Source of the DNA: Nitratireductor arenosus
GTDB taxonomy: Bacteria > Pseudomonadota > Alphaproteobacteria > Rhizobiales > Rhizobiaceae
Length of the DNA stretch: 64,000 nucleotides
Assembly: GCF_009742725.1 (NCBI RefSeq)
Contig: NZ_WPHG01000001.1
Coordinates: 1,338,001 to 1,402,000, forward strand
Direction of reading: 5' to 3'
In this document: in pieces, positions 35,141-43,266 of the stretch
How the letters are laid out: the number at the start of each line of letters is the position of its first letter
How positions within the stretch are numbered: the stretch's first letter is position 1
Made by a program: the position numbers and the translations under genes
Notes under the pieces: model-generated
The model's database searches: none
Seen by the model: the letters and a program-made list of their open reading frames with translations, nothing else
What the model was told of the DNA's origin: nothing

Positions 35141-36138
35141 GCGAGCCGGCGCGTTACCGCCTGTTGCTGGCGCTGCTCGGCGGCGCGACGACGGTGCTGT
35201 TCGTCCTGTCGCTGACGGTCGGGCCGGCGGCGATCGGTTTTGGCGATTCGCTTGCCGCGCTCGTCTCCGGCGATGGCGGCGCGATCGTTCTGATCATGCG
35301 CGAAATACGCCTGCCGCGCGCGCTGCTCGGCCTGATGATCGGCGCCACGCTCGGCCTGTCGGGCGCCGCGCTCCAGGGTTACCTGCGCAATCCGCTGGCA
35401 GAGCCGGGGCTGATCGGCGTCAGCGCCTCGGCCTCGCTCGGCGCCGTGCTGGCGATCTATACCGGCCTGTCGGCCGCCTTTCCGCTCGCCTTGCCGCTGT
35501 CGGCGCTGGCGGCCGCGGTCGCGGGCGTGCTCGTCGTCCAGGCATTGGCCGGCATGCATGGCGGCACGCTGACCATCATTCTGGCCGGCGTCGCTGTGTC
35601 GAGCTTCGCCGGCGCGATGACCTCGCTGGCGCTTAACCTGTCGCCCAACCCGTTCGCCGCGCTCGAAATCCTGTTCTGGATGCTGGGCTCGCTCACCGAC
35701 CGCTCCATGGAGCATGTCTGGCTGGCCGGCCCGTTCATCCTACTCGGCTGGGCCATGCTTGCCATGCTCGCCCGGCCGCTCGACACGCTGACGCTGGGTG
35801 GCGACGCGGCATCGAGCCTCGGCGTCGACATGCGCCGGGTACGTTTCCTGGCCGTTTTCGGCACCGCCGCCTGCGTCGGCGCTTCGACGGCGGTGGCCGG
35901 CGCGATCGGCTTTGTCGGCCTCGTCGTGCCGCATCTGCTCAGGCCTCTGGTCGGCGCCCGCCCGTCCAGACTCCTGCCCGCCTCCGCGCTCGGTGGCGCC
36001 AGCGTCCTGATAGCGGCCGACATTCTGGTGCGGCTGATCGCGCCCGGCCGCGACCTGAAGCTCGGCGTTCTGACGGCGATCGTCGGCGCGCCGTTCTTCC
36101 TCTGGCTGATCTGGCGCAGCCGCGGGAGGCTGACATGA
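35137..36138 (+). CDS. btuC: Cobalamin ABC transporter permease
   Basis: FecCD-type inner-membrane permease, 333 residues, about ten transmembrane helices. Family motifs are IRLPRALLGLMIGATLGLSGAALQGYLRNPLAEPGLIGVS-type (positions about 62-102), and the cytoplasmic coupling region GFVGLVVPHLLRPLVG near residue 250. The start overlaps btuF and the end overlaps btuD, both by ATGA. Two copies assemble with two BtuD ATPases and one BtuF. Confidence 0.93.
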   Translation: MSEPARYRLLLALLGGATTVLFVLSLTVGPAAIGFGDSLAALVSGDGGAIVLIMREIRLPRALLGLMIGATLGLSGAALQGYLRNPLAEPGLIGVSASASLGAVLAIYTGLSAAFPLALPLSALAAAVAGVLVVQALAGMHGGTLTIILAGVAVSSFAGAMTSLALNLSPNPFAALEILFWMLGSLTDRSMEHVWLAGPFILLGWAMLAMLARPLDTLTLGGDAASSLGVDMRRVRFLAVFGTAACVGASTAVAGAIGFVGLVVPHLLRPLVGARPSRLLPASALGGASVLIAADILVRLIAPGRDLKLGVLTAIVGAPFFLWLIWRSRGRLT

Positions 36139-36941
36139 GCCTGCTCACCTTGTCCGGGATCGGCGTCGCGCTTGGCGGACGCGACGTTCTCGGCGACGTG
36201 TCGCTGACCGTCGATGCGGGCGAATTCGTCGGTCTGATCGGGCCGAACGGCGCCGGCAAGTCGACCCTGCTGCGCGCGGCGCTGGGACTGGTTGCCGCGC
36301 GCGGCACGGTGGAGATCGGCGGCATGCCGGCGGCGCGGCTTTCGGCGCGGGAGCGCGCCCTGCGCATCGCCTATCTGCCACAGGAGCGCGAGATCGCCTG
36401 GCCGGTGTCGGTCGACATGCTGGTCGGGCTCGGCCGCGCGCCGCATCGCGGCCCGTTCGCCGCCGCCGGCGCGAAGGATCGCGCGGCCGTTGAAGCCGCG
36501 CTCGGGCGCATGGAGATCGCCGCCTTCCGTCACCGCCCGGCGACCCAGCTATCCGGCGGCGAGAAGGCCAGGGTGCTGATCGCCCGCGCGCTGGCGCAGG
36601 AGGCGCCGCTGCTGCTTGCCGACGAGCCGACCGCCGGCCTCGATCCCGAGCACCAGATCGGCCTGATGCGCCTCTTCGCGGATCTCGCCCGCGAGGGCCG
36701 CGGCGTCGTGGCCTCCCTGCACGATCTCGGGCTTGCCGCGCGCTGGTGCACGCGGCTGGTGCTGCTCGACCGTGGCCGCATCGTCGCCGACGGCCCGCCC
36801 CGGCAGGTGCTGACGCCGCAACGGCTGCGGGACATCTATGCCGTCGAAGCCTTTTTCGGCGAGGCAGCCGGCGGTCTCGTCGTGCAGCCGTTGGACCTAG
36901 TGGCGTCGAACGCCAAGAACGAAAGGACCGTGCACCGGTGA
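36135..36941 (+). CDS. btuD: Cobalamin ABC transporter ATP-binding protein
   Basis: ABC ATPase of 268 residues. Walker A is GPNGAGKST, the Q-loop is YLPQERE, the signature is LSGGEKARVLIARAL, Walker B is LLLADEPTAGLDP, and the H-loop is SLHDLG. It overlaps btuC (ATGA) at its start and the next, unknown gene (GTGA) at its end. The order F-C-D with a shared riboswitch leader marks it as the B12 importer ATPase. Confidence 0.93.
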   Translation: MSLLTLSGIGVALGGRDVLGDVSLTVDAGEFVGLIGPNGAGKSTLLRAALGLVAARGTVEIGGMPAARLSARERALRIAYLPQEREIAWPVSVDMLVGLGRAPHRGPFAAAGAKDRAAVEAALGRMEIAAFRHRPATQLSGGEKARVLIARALAQEAPLLLADEPTAGLDPEHQIGLMRLFADLAREGRGVVASLHDLGLAARWCTRLVLLDRGRIVADGPPRQVLTPQRLRDIYAVEAFFGEAAGGLVVQPLDLVASNAKNERTVHR

Positions 36942-37972
36942 ACGATCTTGAAAATCTGTTGCGACGCGCACTGGCGGACTGGCAGTGCGGCTGGAGCATG
37001 GGCACCTTCGGCGCCATCGCCGAATTTCATCACGACGACGGCGAGGCGGCGGTCGTGGACGATCCAGCCACCCTGACGCGCGCCACCGCGCGCGGCGGCG
37101 TCGCGCTCGACCGCGCTGCGCTGGCGGCAGTCGTTCCCGTCGCCTACGAGATGCTGAGCCCGAAACGGCATCGCTGGAGCCACGCGCTGGCGCTGTGCCT
37201 GCCCGAGGTCGCCGCCCGCCGCGCCTGCCGCGCGACGCTGAGCGAACTCGGCCCCGACGACGGTGCCATTCGCGAGGCGGATCGCGGCGCGATCCTGTTC
37301 GATATGGGCTTGTCGTTGCCGCAGTCGGATTTCTGCATTCGGACCCGAGACGCCGCGCTGCTTGCCGTGCTGCGGTCGTCGGTCGGCCGCTCGCTGCTGG
37401 AGCCCGGCAACCCGGCGATGGCGGCAATTCTTGCCGCCCATCCGCATCGCGTCGCTGTCACCGGCATCGGCCGGGTCGAGGTGTTCCAGAAGATCGGCGG
37501 TCCCGACACGGGCGGGGTGTCGCCGCCCGGACCGCATACCCATGTTCTGCCCAGACTTCTCAAGTCGGGCCGCACCCATTCCGCCAATGCCCCGATTCCC
37601 GACGGGCTGATGCCGCTCGCATCGCTGCATCCGGGCCATCCGGTGATCGGCCCAATGGGCGAGGACCGGGCCTTCGATGCCGCGCTGCATGCGCAATTCC
37701 AGGCTTTTCTGGAAATTTATGGACTTCCCGAGGCGGTCGCGGAGAAGAACCGGGCGCTCGCCGCCCTGGCGCGCGGTGAAGCGCCCGACGGCTTCACGCC
37801 GTCCGAAAGCCGCCCCGCGCGCTCGGCCCTGCGGCTTGCCTTGCGTCAGGAAATGCACCGCTGCGGCCATCTCGGCGAGACCGGCCAAATGCGATTGCTG
37901 GCGCGATGGCAGGCTCGCTTCGAGCCCGCCGCCGCCGATGACGACGTCGAGGACGACAGGCCCGGACACTGA
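36938..37972 (+). CDS. Unknown protein translationally coupled to btuD
   Basis: A 344-residue protein that I cannot assign. It starts with GTG 36938, overlapping the btuD stop (GTGA), with AAAGGA upstream, so it is the fifth gene of the B12-regulated operon. No signal peptide or membrane segment is visible, so it is probably cytoplasmic. It is rich in His in short clusters: FHHDD near residue 31, KRHRWSH near 76, GPHTHVLPRLLKSGRTHSA near 200, and LHPGHP near 228; a CGHLGE lies near the end. These would suit a metal- or corrinoid-binding site. Codon usage is like its neighbours. The context suggests corrinoid handling after uptake, but no reaction can be named. Confidence 0.75.
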   Translation: MNDLENLLRRALADWQCGWSMGTFGAIAEFHHDDGEAAVVDDPATLTRATARGGVALDRAALAAVVPVAYEMLSPKRHRWSHALALCLPEVAARRACRATLSELGPDDGAIREADRGAILFDMGLSLPQSDFCIRTRDAALLAVLRSSVGRSLLEPGNPAMAAILAAHPHRVAVTGIGRVEVFQKIGGPDTGGVSPPGPHTHVLPRLLKSGRTHSANAPIPDGLMPLASLHPGHPVIGPMGEDRAFDAALHAQFQAFLEIYGLPEAVAEKNRALAALARGEAPDGFTPSESRPARSALRLALRQEMHRCGHLGETGQMRLLARWQARFEPAAADDDVEDDRPGH

Positions 37973-37982
37973 TGGCGGCCTT

Positions 37983-38007
37983 GCCCGGCCCTTTTTAAGG
38001 GCCGGGC
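37983..38007. terminator. Hairpin between the btu operon and maeB
   Basis: An 11-bp stem (37983-37993 with 37997-38007) with a TTT loop lies between the convergent ends of the btu operon and maeB. The stem is strong and GC-rich, but neither side has a long T-run, so it is a likely but not classic bidirectional terminator. Confidence 0.55.
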
Positions 38008-38014
38008 GGAACGG

Positions 38015-40300
38015 TCATGCCCCGGCATTGTAGGCCGCGATCGCGGCCATGTTGACGATGTCGCTGTCCTTGGCGTTGAGCGAGACGATCTGCACCGGCT
38101 TGTTCAGCCCGACCAGCAGCGGGCCGATCACCATCGAGCCGCCGAGTTCCTGCAGCATCTTGGTGGCGATCGACGCCGAGTGGAAGGCCGGCATGACCAG
38201 CACATTGGCCGGGCCGGAGAGCCGGCAGAACGGATATTGCGCCAGCAGCTTCGGATTGAGCGCGACGTCGGCCGCCATCTCGCCGTCATACTCGAAATCG
38301 ACCCGGCGCTTGTCGAGGATCTTGACGGCCTCCTGCACGCGCTCGGAGCGCTCGCCCGGCGGATGGCCGAAGGTCGAATAGGCGAGCATGGCCACGCGCG
38401 GCTCGTAGCCCATGCGCCGCGAGAAACCGGCCACCTCCTCGGCGATGTCGGCGATCTGCTCCGAGTTGGGCATATCGTGCACGGCGGTGTCGGCGACGAT
38501 CACGGTACGCCCGCGGCACAGCGCGATCGAAACCCCGATGACCCGGTGGCCGGGCTTGGCGTCGATCACCCGCCGCACGTCGTCGAGCACGGTGGAATAG
38601 TTGCGGGTCACGCCCGTTACCACCGCGTCGGCATCGCCCAGCGCGACCATGGCGCCGGCGAAATGGTTGCGGTCGTTGTTGATCAGCCGTTGGCAGTCGC
38701 GGAACAGGAAGCCCTTTCGCTGCAGGCGCTCATAGAGATAGTCGGCATAGATGCCGTTGCGGCGCGACAGGCGCGCATTGATGATCTCGATCCCGGGTTT
38801 GTCGAGATCCACGCCTGCCTGCTTGGCGGTTTCCCTGATCTGCTCGTCGCGCCCAAGCAGGATCGCCGTGCCGAGGCGCTGGTTGGCGTAGGAGACGGCG
38901 GCGCGCATCACCTGTTCTTCCTCGCCCTCGGCGAACACCACGCGCTTGGGCTGGCGGCGCACGCGGTCGTAGATTCGCTGCAGGGTGGAGGCGATCGGAT
39001 CGCGCCTGGCCGACAAGTCCCGCGCGTAGTTGAAAAGGTCGAGGATCGGCCGGCGGGCCACGCCCGATTCCATCGCCGCCTTGGCGACGGCGACGGGCAC
39101 GGCCGAGATCAGACGTGGGTCGAAGGGCACGGGAATGATGTAGTTGGCGCCGAATTTCGGCCGGTTGCCCTGATAGGCGGCGGCCACGTCGTCGGGCACG
39201 TCCTCACGGGCGAGCGCGGCCAGCGCGTGGGCGGCGGCCAGTTTCATGTCGTCATTGATGGTGGTGGCACGCACGTCGAGCGCGCCGCGGAAAATATAGG
39301 GAAAGCCGAGTACGTTGTTGACCTGGTTCGGATAGTCCGACCGGCCGGTCGCCATGATGGCGTCGGTGCGGATTTCGGCCACTTCCTCCGGCGTGATTTC
39401 CGGGTCGGGATTGGCCATGGCAAAGATGATCGGCTTCTTGGCCATCGACTGGACCATGGCGGGCGTCAGCGCGCCCTTGGCCGACAGACCGAAAAAGATG
39501 TCGGCGCCGTCGAGCGCCTCGGACAATGTCCTGAGTTCGGTCTTGACGGCGTGCGCCGACTTCCACTGGTTCATGCCCTCCTTGCGGCCCTGATAGACGA
39601 CGCCCTTGGTGTCGCACAGGATCACGTTTTCGGGCGGGAAGCCCATCGCCTTGATCAGCTCGATACAGGCGATGCCGGCCGAACCGGCGCCATTGCACAC
39701 CAGCCGCGACGTCTTGATGTCGCGCCCGGTGATCTCCAGCGCGTTGATCAGCCCTGCCGCGGCGATGATCGCGGTTCCGTGCTGGTCGTCGTGAAAGACC
39801 GGGATGTCCATCAGTTCGCGCAGGCGGCTTTCGATGATGAAGCAATCCGGCGCCTTGATGTCCTCCAGATTGATGCCGCCGAAGGAAGGGCCGAGAAAGC
39901 GTACGCAATTGATGAATTCGTCGACATCGTCCGTATCGACCTCCAGGTCGATCGAATCGACGTCGGCGAAGCGTTTGAACAGCACCGCCTTGCCTTCCAT
40001 CACCGGCTTCGACGCCAGTGCGCCGAGATTGCCCAGGCCCAAGATCGCGGTGCCGTTGGAGATCACCGCCACCATATTGCCGCGGGTCGTGTAGTCGAAG
40101 GCGCGGCTGGGGTCCTCGTGAATGGCCTTGACCGGCGCGGCCACGCCTGGGGAATAGGCCAGAGACAGGTCGCGCTGGGTCGCCATCGGCTTGGTGGGGT
40201 TGATTTCGAGCTTGCCGGGTCGGCCGGCGGCGTGGAAGTCGAGCGCCTCTGCCGCCGAGACCGAGGGACCTTGTTGATCGTTCTTGCTTTTTTCGGCCAT
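38015..40300 (-). CDS. maeB: NADP-dependent malic enzyme with phosphotransacetylase-like domain
   Basis: Malate to pyruvate plus CO2 with NADP reduction; 761 residues. The N-terminal malic enzyme part (to about 430) has AYSPGVAAPVKAIHEDP, VFHDDQHGTAIIAAAGL (metal ligands) and VCNGAGSAGIACIELI (nucleotide fold). The C-terminal part (about 430-761) is a phosphotransacetylase-like domain (PKRVVFAEGEEEQVMRAA, GPLLVGLNKPVQIV) thought to be regulatory and not catalytic. This fusion is typical of rhizobial MaeB. The ATG at 40300 (MAEKSKND) is used; the frame continues upstream with a Lys/Arg-rich, unlikely stretch. It is divergent from mutS, separated by 152 bases. Confidence 0.93.
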   Translation of the reverse strand: MAEKSKNDQQGPSVSAAEALDFHAAGRPGKLEINPTKPMATQRDLSLAYSPGVAAPVKAIHEDPSRAFDYTTRGNMVAVISNGTAILGLGNLGALASKPVMEGKAVLFKRFADVDSIDLEVDTDDVDEFINCVRFLGPSFGGINLEDIKAPDCFIIESRLRELMDIPVFHDDQHGTAIIAAAGLINALEITGRDIKTSRLVCNGAGSAGIACIELIKAMGFPPENVILCDTKGVVYQGRKEGMNQWKSAHAVKTELRTLSEALDGADIFFGLSAKGALTPAMVQSMAKKPIIFAMANPDPEITPEEVAEIRTDAIMATGRSDYPNQVNNVLGFPYIFRGALDVRATTINDDMKLAAAHALAALAREDVPDDVAAAYQGNRPKFGANYIIPVPFDPRLISAVPVAVAKAAMESGVARRPILDLFNYARDLSARRDPIASTLQRIYDRVRRQPKRVVFAEGEEEQVMRAAVSYANQRLGTAILLGRDEQIRETAKQAGVDLDKPGIEIINARLSRRNGIYADYLYERLQRKGFLFRDCQRLINNDRNHFAGAMVALGDADAVVTGVTRNYSTVLDDVRRVIDAKPGHRVIGVSIALCRGRTVIVADTAVHDMPNSEQIADIAEEVAGFSRRMGYEPRVAMLAYSTFGHPPGERSERVQEAVKILDKRRVDFEYDGEMAADVALNPKLLAQYPFCRLSGPANVLVMPAFHSASIATKMLQELGGSMVIGPLLVGLNKPVQIVSLNAKDSDIVNMAAIAAYNAGA

Positions 40301-40452
40301 GACTGTCGTGCGTTTCCTGCCCGTTGTCGCGCCTTTTCGGCGCTTCTTTTGTGGAGCGTTTCGATTAAGGCTACACTTCAAGCCTGTAAATCGCCAAGCA
40401 GGAAACAGTTTCAGAATTTACGTGAAAACGGACCTTTGGTCGCGGCCCGATT

Positions 40453-43146
40453 GTGAACCAGCATCGCCCCGTCAAAAACGCTTCTCCGGCGGCTACGCCG
40501 ATGATGGAGCAATATACCGAGATCAAGGCGGCGAACCCGGATTCGCTGCTTTTCTATCGCATGGGCGATTTCTACGAACTGTTCTTCGACGACGCGCTGG
40601 TGGCGTCGCGCGCGCTCGGCATCACGTTGACCAAGCGCGGCAAGCATCTCGGCGAGGACATTCCGATGTGCGGCGTGCCGGTCCATGCCGCCGACGATTA
40701 TCTGCAAAAGCTGATCGCGCTCGGCCACCGCGTGGCGGTGTGCGAGCAGACCGAGGACCCGGCCGAGGCCAAGAAGCGCGGCTCCAAATCGGTTGTACGC
40801 CGCGACGTGGTGCGGCTGGTCACGCCCGGCACCATCACCGAGGACAAGCTGTTGGCGCCGTCGGAAGCCAACCATCTGATGGCGCTGGGGCGCGTGCGCG
40901 GCGAGGACCGGCTGGGGCTTGCCTGGATCGACATCTCGACCGGTACATTCCTGGTTGCCGCCACCGCGCCCGATCGGCTTCTGGCCGACATATTGCGTAT
41001 CGAGCCGCGTGAACTGATCGTGGCCGATCCGGTCTTCCACGACCCGGATTTCAAGCCGGTCTTCGACGTGCTCGGCCGCATCGTCACACCCCTGCCGCCG
41101 AGCCTGTTCGAATCGACCGCCGCCGCCGAGCGCGCGTCGCGGTTTTTCGGCCTGGTCACGCTCGACGGGATCGGCGATTTCGGTCGCGCCGAACTCTCCG
41201 CGATCGGCGGGGTGATCGCCTATGTCGAGCGCACGCAGAAGGCCGAACGGCCGCCCCTGATGCGCCCGGCGCGTCAGGATGCCGGCACGACAATGTTCAT
41301 CGATCCGGCAACGCGCGCCCATCTGGAGTTGACGCGCACCCCGTCGGGCAAGCGCGAAGGTTCGCTGTTCAACGTCATCGACCGTACGCTGACCGGGGGT
41401 GGCGGACGCCTGCTCGCCGAGCGGCTGATGTCGCCGCTCACCGAGCCCGACGCCATCAACGAACGTCTCGATTCGGTCTCCTATTTCCGTGCCGAGCGGA
41501 GCCTTGCCGACGCCGTGCGCGCCAGCCTGAAGGGCGTGGCCGACATGCCGCGCGCTCTGGCCCGCCTGGCGCTCAATCGCGGCGGACCGCGCGATCTGGG
41601 CGCGCTCGCCGCCGGAATGGCCGCCGCCGCCGAGGCGGCGGCGCTGTTTTCGGACACCGCCCCTCCGGCCGAAATCGCCGGTGCCCTGGAAGCGATCGCG
41701 GCGCTGCCGACGGAGCTGCGCGATCATTTCGCCGCCGCGCTCGCCGACGAACTGCCGTTGCTAAAACGCGACGGCGGCTTCGTGCGGCGCGGCTATCATG
41801 CCGAACTCGACGAGATGCGCGCTCTGCGCGACGAGGCGCGCCGGGTGATCGCGGCGATGGAGGCGAGCCTGGTCGAGGAGACGGGCATCCGCTCGCTCAA
41901 GATCCGCCACAACAACATTCTGGGCTATTACATCGAGGTCACCGCCAACCATCACGCGGCGCTGGCCGGGACGGACGCGGCCAAGGCGCGCTTCATCCAC
42001 CGCCAGACCATGGCCAATGCGATGCGCTTCACCACCACCGAACTGGCCGAGCTCGAAACCAAGATCGCCAACGCGGCCGATCGCGCGCTGACGATCGAAC
42101 TGGATATCTTCACGGCTCTGGTCGCCGAGGCGGTGGTGTGTGCGGATTCGATCCGGGCCGGGGCGCGCGCGCTCGCCGTGCTCGACCTGTCGACGGCGCT
42201 TGCCGTGCTGGCCGAGGACGAGAGCTACGCCCGCCCGGTGGTCGACACCAGCCTGGATTTCCGGATCGTCGCCGGCAGGCACCCGGTGGTGGAAAAGGCG
42301 TTGCGCGCCCAGGACGGCGAGCCGTTCGTGGCCAATGATTGCGATCTGTCGCCGGCCGACGCCGGCCGGCCCGGCGCGATCTGGCTTTTGACCGGACCCA
42401 ATATGGGCGGCAAGTCGACCTTCCTGCGCCAGAACGCACTGATAGCCATTCTTGCCCAGATGGGCGGCCATGTGCCGGCCGCCGAGGCCCGCATCGGCGT
42501 CGTCGACAGGCTGTTTTCGCGTGTCGGCGCCTCCGACGATCTGGCTCGCGGCCGGTCGACCTTCATGGTCGAGATGGTCGAGACCGCGGCCATCCTCAAC
42601 CAGGCCGGCGAACGCGCGCTGGTCATTCTTGACGAGATCGGCCGCGGCACCTCGACCTTCGACGGCCTGTCGATCGCCTGGGCGGCTGTGGAACATCTGC
42701 ACGAGAACAATCGCTGCCGCGCCATCTTCGCCACCCATTTCCACGAGATGACGGCGCTCGCCGAGAAGCTCGACCGCTTGTCCAACGTCACCATGCGGGT
42801 GAAGGAGTGGGAAGGCGACGTCGTGTTCCTGCACGAGGTCGGGCGCGGCGCGGCGGATCGCTCCTACGGCGTACAGGTCGCGCGCCTCGCCGGCCTGCCC
42901 GATGCCGTGGTGGCCCGCGCCCGCGCTGTGCTTTCCCAACTCGAGGCTAGCGAGGTATCGGGCAAGGCCGGTCGCCTCGTCGACGATCTGCCGCTGTTTT
43001 CGGCCGTTGCAGACCGGGCGCCGCCGCGCGCCTCCGTGGAGCCGCTGGCGGGGGCGCTCGACGCGCTCGATCCCGACGACATGACGCCGAAGGAGGCGCT
43101 CGAGGCGCTTTATCGCCTGAAGGGAATGGCGCGGCAGAAGCGTTGA
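40453..43146 (+). CDS. mutS: DNA mismatch repair protein MutS
   Basis: Mismatch-recognition ATPase, 897 residues. Domain I has the mismatch-inserting motif in [11 protein letters not shown] (FxE). The lever and clamp domains are in the middle ([31 protein letters not shown]). The C-terminal ATPase has Walker [15 protein letters not shown] at about 645, Walker [18 protein letters not shown] and [11 protein letters not shown]. The start is GTG 40453; ATG 40501 (MEQYTEIKA region) is an alternative that would trim a non-conserved lead. No strong ribosome-binding site decides it. MutS2 is excluded by the N-terminal domain. Confidence 0.95.
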   Translation: MNQHRPVKNASPAATPMMEQYTEIKAANPDSLLFYRMGDFYELFFDDALVASRALGITLTKRGKHLGEDIPMCGVPVHAADDYLQKLIALGHRVAVCEQTEDPAEAKKRGSKSVVRRDVVRLVTPGTITEDKLLAPSEANHLMALGRVRGEDRLGLAWIDISTGTFLVAATAPDRLLADILRIEPRELIVADPVFHDPDFKPVFDVLGRIVTPLPPSLFESTAAAERASRFFGLVTLDGIGDFGRAELSAIGGVIAYVERTQKAERPPLMRPARQDAGTTMFIDPATRAHLELTRTPSGKREGSLFNVIDRTLTGGGGRLLAERLMSPLTEPDAINERLDSVSYFRAERSLADAVRASLKGVADMPRALARLALNRGGPRDLGALAAGMAAAAEAAALFSDTAPPAEIAGALEAIAALPTELRDHFAAALADELPLLKRDGGFVRRGYHAELDEMRALRDEARRVIAAMEASLVEETGIRSLKIRHNNILGYYIEVTANHHAALAGTDAAKARFIHRQTMANAMRFTTTELAELETKIANAADRALTIELDIFTALVAEAVVCADSIRAGARALAVLDLSTALAVLAEDESYARPVVDTSLDFRIVAGRHPVVEKALRAQDGEPFVANDCDLSPADAGRPGAIWLLTGPNMGGKSTFLRQNALIAILAQMGGHVPAAEARIGVVDRLFSRVGASDDLARGRSTFMVEMVETAAILNQAGERALVILDEIGRGTSTFDGLSIAWAAVEHLHENNRCRAIFATHFHEMTALAEKLDRLSNVTMRVKEWEGDVVFLHEVGRGAADRSYGVQVARLAGLPDAVVARARAVLSQLEASEVSGKAGRLVDDLPLFSAVADRAPPRASVEPLAGALDALDPDDMTPKEALEALYRLKGMARQKR

Positions 43147-43266
43147 ACGCGTCGTTCCGTACCCCGGTGTCTCCGGCTCAATGCAAATTTAAGGACTGCC
43201 AACTATCGTCGTTGGATGTGTGGGCATCGTTGCCGAACGAGGATGCCGTTTGAACAGTTGGACAGT

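Noticed and set aside
40336-40363. Hairpin GCGCC-TTTTC-GGCGC followed by TTCTTTT upstream of maeB and mutS
   Set aside because: The stem is only 5 bp, and there is no gene ending upstream on the plus strand for it to terminate. Probably chance.
38180-40456. A 758-codon open frame antisense to maeB
   Set aside because: Same reason: maeB is intact and the antisense protein has no recognisable domain.
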